A DNA stretch of 64,000 bases, from contig NZ_JBANET010000017.1 of assembly GCF_037026685.1 (NCBI RefSeq), forward strand, positions 1-64,000. The letters run 5' to 3'. The notes beneath the pieces are model-generated. The model made no database searches, was not told the origin of the DNA, and was given only the letters and a program-made list of their open reading frames with translations. Position 1 is the first letter of the stretch, and each line of letters begins with the position of its first letter. The stretch is from Orrella sp037026685. Lineage in GTDB: Bacteria > Pseudomonadota > Gammaproteobacteria > Burkholderiales > Burkholderiaceae_B. Shown here in pieces: positions 27,459 to 35,796 of this stretch. Both the position numbers and the translations under genes were made by a program.

Positions 27459-28675
27459 TGGCGGCGCGCCCCCTTTGCCTGATCCGCGCCTTCACGCCGT
27501 GGCGGCGGCTGGCCGGCTGGTGGCGGCAAGCGCCGCCCGACGCCGACCACGGCCTGTGGCTGCGGCCCTGCCGTGCCGTCCATACCTTGGGCATGCGGCA
27601 TGCCATCGCGGTGTATTTCCTGGACCGCCAGGGCCGTGTGCTGCGCAGCATTGCGCACCTGGCCCCGGGCCGCGTGGCCTGGTGCCGGGGCGCCCATTCG
27701 GTGGTGGAGACCTGGCCGCCGGCCGTCAACGGGCCGGACGAGCACTGGCGCCGGGTACAGCACGCCGTGCAGGCGGCCTTGCAGGATGGCGCCCGCGCCG
27801 CCGCCTTGCCCCGGGATGCCGCACCATCGCCCCGGGATGGCGGACAGGCGGGCTGCGCCGGCCCGCCGTCAGTCCCGGGGATCCTGCGGGTCCTGCGCGG
27901 CCTGCTCGGGCGGCGGCTCGTCCGCGTGCCGGTTCAACTGGAAGACCGAGACGTAGTTGGGATACAGGCTGCAATACAGCACGGCGCCAAGCACGACGTT
28001 CAAGGGCGTGCGCAGCGTCAGCACCCATTGCGCCGGCATGCCCAGCAGCATGAGCAGCACGCCCAGCAGCTCCAGCGCCATGAAGGCGCCGCCCAGCGCC
28101 AGCCCGTACATCAGGAAGGCCCACTTGTTGCGCCAGCAGGCGACGGTGGAATAGAACAGCGACTGGACCAGGCGGATGTCATGGAAAGCCACCAGGGGCG
28201 GGGCATACCAGAACAGCGTGGCCAGGATCACGTAGAGAATGCCGAAGATGACCAGCGGCGCGCGGATGGCCATCATCAGCGGCAGGGGGTCTTCGCTTTG
28301 CATGGCGGCCTCGACCGCCTGGCGGATCTCGCCGCTGTAGGGCAAAAAGGCGATCAGGCCGGCCAGCAGGCTCAGCCCCATGAACAGGCTGCCCAGGCCG
28401 GTCAGGCGCTTGAACACGCCCGGGCGCCGCAGCGGTTCGGACCACATGCCCAGCAGCATCTGCTGGCCTTGGTCGATGCGGCGCGCCGCGGCCATGCTGA
28501 CCACGGTGACCACCGGCATCAGGGCCATGAAAAGCAGGGGGCCGATGGGCGCCAGCGCGCCGGCCACCATCATGACCAGTCCCACCAGCATGGCCCAGGT
28601 GAACATGGCCAGGGGCTGGCGCCGGAAGATGGTCCAACCGTCTTGGACCCAGCGCCAACCGGCCATGGCGGGTAA
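27458..28675 (+). CDS. DUF192 protein with an abnormally long reading frame
   Basis: The ATG overlaps the tadC stop. The first about 110 residues form a DUF192 domain (LWLRPCRAVHTLGMRHAIAVYFLDR, LAPGRVAW, GAHSVVE), which normally makes up nearly a whole protein of 110-160 residues. Here the frame has no stop until 28675, giving 405 residues, and the last 270 codons are the complement of a well-supported membrane-protein gene. The extension is Gln/His-rich, as expected for antisense translation. Either the stop was lost by a frameshift or point change, or the gene truly reads through. Only the first third is credible as a functional domain. Confidence 0.5.
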   Translation: MAARPLCLIRAFTPWRRLAGWWRQAPPDADHGLWLRPCRAVHTLGMRHAIAVYFLDRQGRVLRSIAHLAPGRVAWCRGAHSVVETWPPAVNGPDEHWRRVQHAVQAALQDGARAAALPRDAAPSPRDGGQAGCAGPPSVPGILRVLRGLLGRRLVRVPVQLEDRDVVGIQAAIQHGAKHDVQGRAQRQHPLRRHAQQHEQHAQQLQRHEGAAQRQPVHQEGPLVAPAGDGGIEQRLDQADVMESHQGRGIPEQRGQDHVENAEDDQRRADGHHQRQGVFALHGGLDRLADLAAVGQKGDQAGQQAQPHEQAAQAGQALEHARAPQRFGPHAQQHLLALVDAARRGHADHGDHRHQGHEKQGADGRQRAGHHHDQSHQHGPGEHGQGLAPEDGPTVLDPAPTGHGG

Positions 28676-28690
28676 GGAAACAGCTTGCAT
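27869..28690 (-). CDS. BPSS1780-like integral membrane protein
   Basis: A protein of 273 residues with about six hydrophobic segments, such as MFTWAMLVGLVMMVAGALAP and APLVIFGILYVILATLFWY. The N-terminal AGWRWVQDGWTIFRRQPLAMF pattern is typical of a family of uncharacterised membrane proteins in Burkholderiales. The ATG at 28690 is chosen over an upstream start because it begins the conserved part. The gene is convergent with, and overlapped by, the DUF192 frame on the other strand. Confidence 0.8.
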   Translation of the reverse strand: MQAVSLPAMAGWRWVQDGWTIFRRQPLAMFTWAMLVGLVMMVAGALAPIGPLLFMALMPVVTVVSMAAARRIDQGQQMLLGMWSEPLRRPGVFKRLTGLGSLFMGLSLLAGLIAFLPYSGEIRQAVEAAMQSEDPLPLMMAIRAPLVIFGILYVILATLFWYAPPLVAFHDIRLVQSLFYSTVACWRNKWAFLMYGLALGGAFMALELLGVLLMLLGMPAQWVLTLRTPLNVVLGAVLYCSLYPNYVSVFQLNRHADEPPPEQAAQDPQDPRD

Positions 28691-28836
28691 ATCAGTTTTC
28701 CATGGCGCGGCGCGCGATTCCGGCCGCTTGAGACGCAAGCCGGTCAAGCGGGGGCGGCGCGCAGCGGGCCTTGCCGGCCCGCGGGCGACGCATTCTTGAA
28801 AGCGGGGCGCGCAGCGTTTCGAGGGGCGAATTCATT

Positions 28837-29802
28837 TCACGGCAGCTCGGGCAGGTCGGCCTGCCGCGCGCGCAGCACGCGCTCGAAGTGCCGCGGATCG
28901 TGCGGCTTGAGCGTCTGCGCCGGCCGCGGCAGGTAGTAATCATAAAGGCGCGATAGCCAGAAGCGCAGCGCGGCGGCACGCAGCATGGGCCCCCAGGCCT
29001 GGCGCTCGTCGTCCGTGAACGGCCGCACCTGGGCATAGGCCCGCAGCCAGGCCTGCAGCCGGGGCAGGTCGAAACGGCCGCTGGCCGGCTCGATGCACCA
29101 GTCGTTGACGGCCACCGCCACGTCGAACAGCCAGTGGTCCCAGCCGGCGAAATAAAAATCGATGAAGCCGCCCATGCGCGGCGATTCGAAGGTGCCGGCA
29201 AACAGCACGTTGTCGCGGAACAGATCGCAGTGCGAGGGCCCCTGCGGCAGGCCCTGCCATTGCGGCGTTTCGGCCAGCCGGCGCTGCTCGTCCAGGGCGT
29301 GGCTCAACAGCGCGGCCTGCCCGGCGTCCAGGAAGGGCAGCACCTTGGGCGCCGTGGCCAGCCGCCAGGGCAGGCCGCGCAGGTTGGGCTGGCGGTTGCC
29401 GAAATCCTGCCCGACCAGGTGGGTGCGCGCCAGCGTCTGGCCGGCCAGGGCGCAGTGCGCCGCCGACGGCGCCGGCTCGTAGCCGCCGGGCAGGCGCGTG
29501 ACGATGGCGCAGGGCTTGCCGTGCAAGCGGGTTATGCGCCCGCCGCTGCGCAGGGGCTGTGGCTGCGGCACGGGCATGCCGCGCTCGGCCAGGTGGTGCA
29601 TCAGGTCGATGTAGAAAGGCAGCTGTTCGGCGGTCAGCACCTCGAACACCGTGAGCACGAAGCTGCCACGCGTGGTGTCCAGGAAAAAGTTGCTGTTCTC
29701 GATGCCAGCGGTGATGCCCCGAAGGGCGACCAGGCTGCCCAGGTCGTAATCCTGCAGCAGCGTGCTGACGTCTTGGTCGGAAACCGGGGTAAAAACAGCC
29801 AT
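28837..29802 (-). CDS. thrB: Homoserine kinase (aminoglycoside-phosphotransferase fold)
   Basis: Phosphorylates homoserine in threonine synthesis. The 321 residues start MAVFTPVSDQDVSTLLQDYD, typical of the ThrB type found in Pseudomonas and Burkholderiales, which has an APH kinase fold rather than the GHMP fold. The catalytic loop GPSHCDLFRDNVLF lies near residue 200, followed by IDFYFAGWDHWLFD. A longer frame upstream to 30207 overlaps the regA gene and is rejected. There are no threonine-pathway neighbours. Confidence 0.93.
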   Translation of the reverse strand: MAVFTPVSDQDVSTLLQDYDLGSLVALRGITAGIENSNFFLDTTRGSFVLTVFEVLTAEQLPFYIDLMHHLAERGMPVPQPQPLRSGGRITRLHGKPCAIVTRLPGGYEPAPSAAHCALAGQTLARTHLVGQDFGNRQPNLRGLPWRLATAPKVLPFLDAGQAALLSHALDEQRRLAETPQWQGLPQGPSHCDLFRDNVLFAGTFESPRMGGFIDFYFAGWDHWLFDVAVAVNDWCIEPASGRFDLPRLQAWLRAYAQVRPFTDDERQAWGPMLRAAALRFWLSRLYDYYLPRPAQTLKPHDPRHFERVLRARQADLPELP

Positions 29803-29926
29803 CGGCGTATCGAAGCAATGCGTGGGTGAAAGAGCGGCCAGCAGCGGGGCGAGCCGGCGAAAGCGCGATTTTAGACCAAGGGCGCGCGGCGGACCGGAAC
29901 GGGCTGGCCTTGGGCGCACGCACCGT

Positions 29927-30472
29927 TCACTTGACCCGCTGCTTGCCCAGCTTGCGCGCCAGCGTGCGCCGGTGCATGCCCAGGCGGCGGGCGGTCTCGG
30001 AAATATTGAAGCCCGTGGCCGCCAGCGTCTCGTGGATGCGTTCCCATTCCAGCGTCTTGATCGAGGTGGTGCGTTCGGTGACCTCGACGGCCACGTCGCC
30101 TTCCGCGCGTTCGAACGCGGCTTCGATATCGTCGGTGTTCGAGGGCTTGGCCAGGTAGTGGCAGGCGCCCAGCTTGATGGCCTCGACCGCCGTGGCGATG
30201 CTGGCAAAGCCGGTCAGCACCACGATCAGCATCTTGGCATCGTGCGCATGCAGCGCCTGCACGCAGGCCAGGCCCGAGGCCTCGCCCTTGAGCTTGAGAT
30301 CGACCACGGCATAGTTGGGATGCTCGGTGCGCAGCAGTTCCTGCAGCGGCTCGAGCCCCACGGCGTGCAGCACCCGGTAGCCGCGCCGCTCGAAAGAGCG
30401 GGCCAGCGTGCGCGCGAACGCCGCATCGTCCTCGACGATCAGCAGCGTGCGGGGGGCGCCCTCAGGACTCAC
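29927..30472 (-). CDS. regA: RegA/PrrA-type response regulator
   Basis: A protein of 181 residues from a GTG start. The receiver domain has LLIVEDDAAF, the phospho-acceptor in AVVDLKLKGEASGL near residue 58 and LAKPSNTDDI. The C-terminal Fis-type helix-turn-helix reads ETARRLGMHRRTLARKL, the hallmark of RegA/PrrA/ActR regulators, which control redox-dependent respiration genes. Its start overlaps the end of the kinase gene by 11 bases, so the two are co-translated. Confidence 0.94.
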   Translation of the reverse strand: MSPEGAPRTLLIVEDDAAFARTLARSFERRGYRVLHAVGLEPLQELLRTEHPNYAVVDLKLKGEASGLACVQALHAHDAKMLIVVLTGFASIATAVEAIKLGACHYLAKPSNTDDIEAAFERAEGDVAVEVTERTTSIKTLEWERIHETLAATGFNISETARRLGMHRRTLARKLGKQRVK

Positions 30473-31817
30473 CGTGCTCTTCCTCCGTGAAATCGAGCGT
30501 GATGGCGGACAAGGGCAGGGTCAGCACCACCTTTGCGCCACCTTCGGGCAGGTTCTGCGCCCCGACGTGCCCGCCCAGCGTGCGCGCCACGTTGACGACC
30601 AGGAACAGGCCCAGTCCGCCCCCTGGCCGCCCCTTGCTGGACTGGTAGGGCTTGCCCAGCTGCTTGAGCATGCCGGGGTCGAAACCCGGGCCGCGGTCGG
30701 TAACGGTGATGCGCAGGCCGTCGTCCGCGCGCTCGGCCCGCAGCTGTACCCAATCCGGCGAGGCTTCCAGGGCATTGTCCAGCACGTTGCCGATCATCTG
30801 CTTGATGGCCGAGTCCGACACCATGAGCAGGTCCTGCCCGAAGTCGTTATGGTAGTGCAGCCGGGCGCCCGGCCGCGTGGCCTGCCATTGGGCCACCAGG
30901 TCGTCCAGGAAGGTCCGCACGGTGGTCTGCACCGGCGCCTCGCCGCGCGCCTCGCCAGCCGAGAGCAGGATGCCGCTGACGATGGACTTGCACCGCTGCA
31001 CCTGCGCCTGCATCTCCACCAGCTCCTGCATCAGCTCGGGATCGCGGGTGAAGGGCGGCATGCGGCGCCAGTCTCCCAGGATGACGGCCAGGGTCGAGAG
31101 CGGCGTGCCCAGTTCGTGCGCCGCCCCCGAGGCCAGCAGGCCCATGCGCACGATGTGTTCTTCCTCGGCGGCGCGCTGGCGCAGGTCCGCCAGTCGGGCG
31201 TCGCGGCGCCGCAGGTTCTGGTTGATGCGGGTGATGAAGATGACCAGCAGCGCCGCGTTCAGTGCGAAGCAGATCAGCATGCCCTGGATGTAGGGGCTGC
31301 CCAGCCCTTCGTTGTGATCCGGCGGCAGGGCCAGCGGGATGCCGGTCAGCGTCAGGCCGGCAAAGCACAGGGCCGTCACCACGACGATGGCCCAGGTGGA
31401 CCAGGGCTTGAGCAGCACCGCGGCCAGGCTGACCTGCAGCAGGTAAAGGAACACGAAGGGGTTGGTGGCCCCGCCGCTCAGGTACAGCTGCACCGTCAGC
31501 ATGGCCACGTCCACCAGCAGCGCGGCCATGAGCTCGAAGTTGGCCACCTCGCGGCGGATCCGCAGGCGCAGCACGCTGGCCACGTTAAAGGCCACCAGCA
31601 CCAGCAGCACCACCAGCATGGCGTCCAGGGGCAGGGGGATGCCGAACACGGAGTGGACCACCGAGATGGTGGCTACCTGCCCCAGCACGGCCAGCCAGCG
31701 CAGCTGGATCAGCACATGCATGTTGCGCCGGCCGGTATTGTCGCCCACGTAGCCGGCGCTCGTGGGCGGCGGCCGGCCCCTGCGCGGGGCGGCCGCCGGC
31801 TTCAAAGACGTGGTCAT
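30462..31817 (-). CDS. regB: RegB/PrrB-type redox sensor kinase
   Basis: A protein of 451 residues with about six membrane segments. It carries the quinone-sensing heptapeptide GGATNPF typical of RegB, the H box GAAHELGTPLSTLAV, a Cys in QRCKSIVSG near the position of the redox-active Cys of RegB, and the ATPase boxes GNVLDNALEAS and GGGLGLFLV. It probably senses the ubiquinone pool. It begins two bases after surf1, so it looks like the sixth gene of the cyo run. The N-terminal 30 residues are Pro/Arg-rich. Confidence 0.93.
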   Translation of the reverse strand: MTTSLKPAAAPRRGRPPPTSAGYVGDNTGRRNMHVLIQLRWLAVLGQVATISVVHSVFGIPLPLDAMLVVLLVLVAFNVASVLRLRIRREVANFELMAALLVDVAMLTVQLYLSGGATNPFVFLYLLQVSLAAVLLKPWSTWAIVVVTALCFAGLTLTGIPLALPPDHNEGLGSPYIQGMLICFALNAALLVIFITRINQNLRRRDARLADLRQRAAEEEHIVRMGLLASGAAHELGTPLSTLAVILGDWRRMPPFTRDPELMQELVEMQAQVQRCKSIVSGILLSAGEARGEAPVQTTVRTFLDDLVAQWQATRPGARLHYHNDFGQDLLMVSDSAIKQMIGNVLDNALEASPDWVQLRAERADDGLRITVTDRGPGFDPGMLKQLGKPYQSSKGRPGGGLGLFLVVNVARTLGGHVGAQNLPEGGAKVVLTLPLSAITLDFTEEEHGES

Positions 31818-31819
31818 GG

Positions 31820-32695
31820 CTATCTCCGTTCGGGCGGAGTATAGGGCGCTTTGCCGGCGGACCCGGCGGCGGCGCCGCCGTGCGGCGATGCGCCGGCCTG
31901 GCTGCGGGCCGCGGCGGCGGCCTGCCGGCGCAGGCGCCGTTCGTCGCGCGCCACGTAGAAGGCCGCGCCTGCGACCATCAGGGCCAGGGTGTACCAGGTC
32001 AGGGCATAGACCAGGTGATGGTTGCGAAAGGACAGCACCGTCAGCCCGGCCACCGGCCAGCCTTGCGGATCGCTTGCCGATGCGTCGGCGTCGATGAAAT
32101 AGGGCGCGGCGCGGTCCAGCCCGCGCCGCTGGGCGATGGCCTGGACGTCGCGCGAATGCCAGCGGTCGGCCGCCGGATCGTTCTTGCGCAGGAATCCGCC
32201 TTCCGGCTCGGTCATGCGCAGCAGGCCGGTGACCGTGACAGGGCCTTGGTCAGGCGTCTTGCCCCGCGTGGCCGGGTCGCGCCGCTCGGGCGGCACGAAG
32301 CCGCGATTGACCAATACCGTGCTGCCGTCGTCCCGGCGCAGCGGCGTCAGCACCCAGAAGCCGCTGCCCAGGGCCGAGACGGCCTGCACCAGCGTTTCCT
32401 GGTCGTGCGCGTAGACGCCCGCCACCTGCACCCGGCGGTATTCGTCCTGCGCGGCGCTGACCTGCGGCCAGGCGGCAGGGCCGGGCGCCGGAACCGGCTC
32501 GGCGTGGACGCGGCTCTGGACCCGTTCGATCAGGTCCAGTTTCCAGGCGCGCCGTTCGATCTGCCAGTTGCCCAGCGCGACCAGCCCCAGAAACGCAAAA
32601 GCGGCCAGGGCCGCCAGGGTTGCCAGCACGCCGCGCCCGCGCGGTCCGCGCCCGGAGGGCGGGGAGACGGCGGGGCGGGCGTGGACTTGGGTCAT
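31820..32695 (-). CDS. SURF1-family oxidase assembly protein
   Basis: A protein of 291 residues with one membrane helix near the N-terminus (TLAALAAFAFLGLVALGNWQ) and another near the C-terminus (HLVYALTWYTLALMVAGAAF). The signature GNWQIERRAWKLDLIERV and the VLVNRGFVP motif are visible. SURF1 proteins assist haem insertion into haem-copper oxidases. Here it sits directly behind cyoD, where a haem O synthase gene (cyoE) is often found. Confidence 0.9.
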   Translation of the reverse strand: MTQVHARPAVSPPSGRGPRGRGVLATLAALAAFAFLGLVALGNWQIERRAWKLDLIERVQSRVHAEPVPAPGPAAWPQVSAAQDEYRRVQVAGVYAHDQETLVQAVSALGSGFWVLTPLRRDDGSTVLVNRGFVPPERRDPATRGKTPDQGPVTVTGLLRMTEPEGGFLRKNDPAADRWHSRDVQAIAQRRGLDRAAPYFIDADASASDPQGWPVAGLTVLSFRNHHLVYALTWYTLALMVAGAAFYVARDERRLRRQAAAAARSQAGASPHGGAAAGSAGKAPYTPPERR

Positions 32696-32710
32696 CGTGC
32701 TGGCGATGCC

Positions 32711-33106
32711 TTACATCGACTGCATGTCGTGCATCATGGGCATCATGTTGGTGTTCAGATGGTACATGACCCACAGCGACCCGGCCAGCGTGATGACCAC
32801 GATGACGACGGTGAAGATCAGCGACAGCATGGTCCAGCCGCCCTCGACGCGGGTGTTCATGTGCAGGAAGTAGATCATGTGCACGACGATCTGCACGGCG
32901 GCAAAGCCCAGCACCACCAGCGCGGTCGTGGTGGAGTCCGAGAAGACCTTGCCCATGACCACCCAGAAGGGTATGGCCGTCAGGATGACCGACAGGATGA
33001 AGCCGGTGACGTAGCCCCGCGTGGTGGCGTGGTAGGCGGCCTCGCCATCATCGTGGTGATCGTGGTGGTCGTGGCCGGGGTGGAGGTTTTCGGTATGGGC
33101 GCTCAA
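32711..33106 (-). CDS. cyoD: Cytochrome bo quinol oxidase subunit IV
   Basis: A protein of 131 residues with a His/Asp-rich N-terminus (HPGHDHHDHHDD) and three membrane helices; the segment VVHMIYFLHMN is typical of CyoD. The start is a TTG overlapping the cyoC stop (TTGA); no ATG or GTG in the right place gives a complete subunit. The terminal residues are Met-rich (NMMPMMHDMQSM). Confidence 0.9.
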   Translation of the reverse strand: MSAHTENLHPGHDHHDHHDDGEAAYHATTRGYVTGFILSVILTAIPFWVVMGKVFSDSTTTALVVLGFAAVQIVVHMIYFLHMNTRVEGGWTMLSLIFTVVIVVITLAGSLWVMYHLNTNMMPMMHDMQSM

Positions 33107-33744
33107 GGCAGCACTCCCATCAGGTAGACAAAGGTGAAGACACCGATCCAGATGACGTCCAGGAAGTGCCAGAACATGGACAGGCACATCAGGCGGCGGC
33201 GGTTCTCGGCGATCAGGCCGTGGCGGCGGACCTGGACCATCAGGGTCACCAGCCAGATGATGCCAAAGAGCACGTGCAGCCCGTGGGTGCCCACCAGCGC
33301 GAAGAAGGCCGACAGGAAGCCGCTGCGCTGGGGCGTGGCGCCCAGGTGGATGAAGTGCGCGAACTCGTAGATCTCGATGGCCAGGAAGGCCAGGCCGAAC
33401 AGGCCCGTGATGCCCAGCCACATCAGCGTCTTGCCGACGTTGCGGTTCTGCATCTGGATCATGGCCATGCCGTAGGTGATCGAGGAGAACAGCAGCATGG
33501 CCGTGTTGATGGCCACCAGGTTCAGGTCGAACAGGTCGGCGCCCGAGGGGCCGGCCGCGTAGTTGCGGCCGATCACGCCGTAGACGGCGAACAGGCAGGC
33601 GAAGATGAGGCAGTCGCTCATCAGGTACAGCCAGAAGCCGAACAGCGTGCCGTTTTGCGGATGGTGCTCGCCCGGGACGTAGAAGCGCAGCTGGTCCGGC
33701 GCGTGCACGCCGGAAGCGTTGAGGGTGGCGGTATGGTCAGACAT
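33103..33744 (-). CDS. cyoC: Cytochrome bo quinol oxidase subunit III
   Basis: A protein of 213 residues with five membrane helices, related to cytochrome oxidase subunit III. FGFWLYLMSDCLIFACLFA opens the first helix and HGLHVLFGIIWL lies in the fourth. The ATG at 33744 overlaps the cyoB stop by eight bases; a TTG three codons earlier is less likely. Part of cyoABCD. Confidence 0.95.
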   Translation of the reverse strand: MSDHTATLNASGVHAPDQLRFYVPGEHHPQNGTLFGFWLYLMSDCLIFACLFAVYGVIGRNYAAGPSGADLFDLNLVAINTAMLLFSSITYGMAMIQMQNRNVGKTLMWLGITGLFGLAFLAIEIYEFAHFIHLGATPQRSGFLSAFFALVGTHGLHVLFGIIWLVTLMVQVRRHGLIAENRRRLMCLSMFWHFLDVIWIGVFTFVYLMGVLP

Positions 33745-35743
33745 GTTGGGCAAGCAGGCGGGTACGTTCAGACTCGACGCGAACCACTTCCTCGGCGGGA
33801 ATGTAGTAGTCGCGCTTGTAGTTGAAGGTGTGGGCGATGGTGACCACGATGATGGCCAGGAACGACAGCACCGTCAGCGGCCACATGTGCCAGATCAGCG
33901 CGAAGCCCAGCACCGTGCACAGGCCCGAGAGGATGATGCCCGCGCCGGTGTTCTTGGGCATGTGGATCGGCAGGAAGCCTTCGCTGGGGCGCTGGTAGTT
34001 GCGCTCCTTCATTTGCCACCACGCGTCGTTGTCGTGCACCTGCGGCGTGAACGCGAAGTTGTAGGCCGGCGGGGGCGAGGAGGTGGACCATTCGAGGGTG
34101 CGGCCGTTCCAGGGGTCGCCGGTGTGGTCGCGCAGCTGCTCGCGGCGCAGGTGGCTGACCACCAGCTGGATCAGGAAGGCGGCGATGCCCAGCGCGATGA
34201 TGAAGGCGCCCACGGCGGCGATCTGGAACCAGATCTGCAGCGAAGGATCGTCGAAGCGGCTCAGGCGGCGCGTCACGCCCATCAGGCCCAGGATGTAGAC
34301 CGGCATGAAGGCGACCCAGAAGCCGATCAGCCAGCACCAGAACGAGACCTTGCCCCAGAAGGGATCGAGCCTGTAGCCGAAGGCCTTGGGATACCAGTAG
34401 TTGATGCCGGCCATCATGCCGAACAGCACGCCGCCGATGATCACGTTATGGAAGTGCGCGATCAGGAACAGGCTGTTGTGCAGCACGAAGTCGGCCGGCG
34501 GCACGGCCAGCAGCACGCCGGTCATGCCCCCGATCACGAAGGTCACCATGAAGCCGACGGTCCAGAGCATGGGCACCTCGAACTGGATGCGCCCGCGGTA
34601 CATCGTGAACAGCCAGTTGAAGATCTTGGCCCCGGTGGGGATGGAGATGATCATGGTCGTGATCCCGAAGAACGAGTTCACGCTGGCGCCCGAGCCCATG
34701 GTGAAGAAGTGGTGCAGCCACACCAGGTACGAGAGCACCGTGATCACGACCGTGGCGTACACCATCGAGGCATAGCCGAACAGGCGCTTGCGGCTGAAGG
34801 TCGAGACCACTTCGGAGAAGATGCCGAAGGCGGGCAGGATCAGGATGTAGACCTCGGGATGGCCCCAGATCCAGATCAGGTTCACGTACATCATGGCGTT
34901 GCCGCCGAAGTCGTTCGTGAAGAAGTTGGTGCCCACGTAGCGGTCCAGCGACAGCAGGGCCAGCACGGCGGTCAGCACCGGGAAGGCGGCCACGATCAGC
35001 ACGTTGGTGCACAGCGAGGTCCAGGTAAAGACGGGCATCTTCATCAGGGTCATGCCGGGCGCGCGCATCTTGACGATGGTCACCAGCAGGTTGATGCCGG
35101 ATAACAATGTCCCGACCCCTGCTATCTGCAATGACCAGATGTAGTAGTCCACCCCTGTGCTTGGACTGTGCAGGATGCCCGAGAGCGGCGGATAGGCCAG
35201 CCAGCCAGTCTTGGCGAACTCGCCCAGGAACAGCGAGACCATGACCAGCACGGCGCCGCTGGTGGTCATCCAGAAGCTGAAGTTGTTCAGGAAGGGGAAG
35301 GCCACGTCGCGCGCGCCGATCTGCAGCGGCACCACGTAGTTCATCAGCCCCGTGACCAGCGGCATGGCCACGAAGAAGATCATGATCACGCCGTGGGCGG
35401 TGAAGATCTGGTCATAGTGGTCGGGCGGCAGGTAGCCGGCCGAGCCGCCGAAGGCGATGGCCTGCTGGATACGCATCATGATGGCGTCGGCAAAGCCGCG
35501 CAGCAGCATGATGAGCGCCAGGATGATGTACATGATCCCGATCTTCTTGTGGTCGATCGTGGTGAACCATTCGCGCCAGAGGTAGCCCCAGAGCTTGAAG
35601 TAGGTGATGGCGCCCAGCAGCGCCAGGCCGCCCAGCACGACCGCCGCGAAGGTGACGGCCAGGATGGGCTCGTGGGTCATGGGAATGACATCCCAGCTGA
35701 GCCGCCCGAGCAGCAATGATTTGAGATCGAATTGGTCAGACAT
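33737..35743 (-). CDS. cyoB: Cytochrome bo quinol oxidase subunit I
   Basis: The 668-residue catalytic subunit holding the low-spin haem and the haem-copper centre. Copper and haem ligands are in IWGHPEVYILILPAFG (the cross-linked His-Tyr pair), LVWLHHFFTMG and HFHNVIIGG, and the low-spin haem ligand is in FTAHGVIMIFF. The proton-channel Asp/Asn elements typical of A-type oxidases are present in GLMNYVVPLQIGARD. It reduces oxygen to water while pumping protons and draws electrons from ubiquinol. Confidence 0.97.
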   Translation of the reverse strand: MSDQFDLKSLLLGRLSWDVIPMTHEPILAVTFAAVVLGGLALLGAITYFKLWGYLWREWFTTIDHKKIGIMYIILALIMLLRGFADAIMMRIQQAIAFGGSAGYLPPDHYDQIFTAHGVIMIFFVAMPLVTGLMNYVVPLQIGARDVAFPFLNNFSFWMTTSGAVLVMVSLFLGEFAKTGWLAYPPLSGILHSPSTGVDYYIWSLQIAGVGTLLSGINLLVTIVKMRAPGMTLMKMPVFTWTSLCTNVLIVAAFPVLTAVLALLSLDRYVGTNFFTNDFGGNAMMYVNLIWIWGHPEVYILILPAFGIFSEVVSTFSRKRLFGYASMVYATVVITVLSYLVWLHHFFTMGSGASVNSFFGITTMIISIPTGAKIFNWLFTMYRGRIQFEVPMLWTVGFMVTFVIGGMTGVLLAVPPADFVLHNSLFLIAHFHNVIIGGVLFGMMAGINYWYPKAFGYRLDPFWGKVSFWCWLIGFWVAFMPVYILGLMGVTRRLSRFDDPSLQIWFQIAAVGAFIIALGIAAFLIQLVVSHLRREQLRDHTGDPWNGRTLEWSTSSPPPAYNFAFTPQVHDNDAWWQMKERNYQRPSEGFLPIHMPKNTGAGIILSGLCTVLGFALIWHMWPLTVLSFLAIIVVTIAHTFNYKRDYYIPAEEVVRVESERTRLLAQHV

Positions 35744-35796
35744 CTTGTTTTACCGGTACCGGAGGCACTTGGTCGAGAAGGGGCTTGCGGGCATGA

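Noticed and set aside
29803..30207. N-terminal extension of thrB
   Set aside because: The extension is the other-frame shadow of regA; the ThrB family begins at MAVFTPVS.
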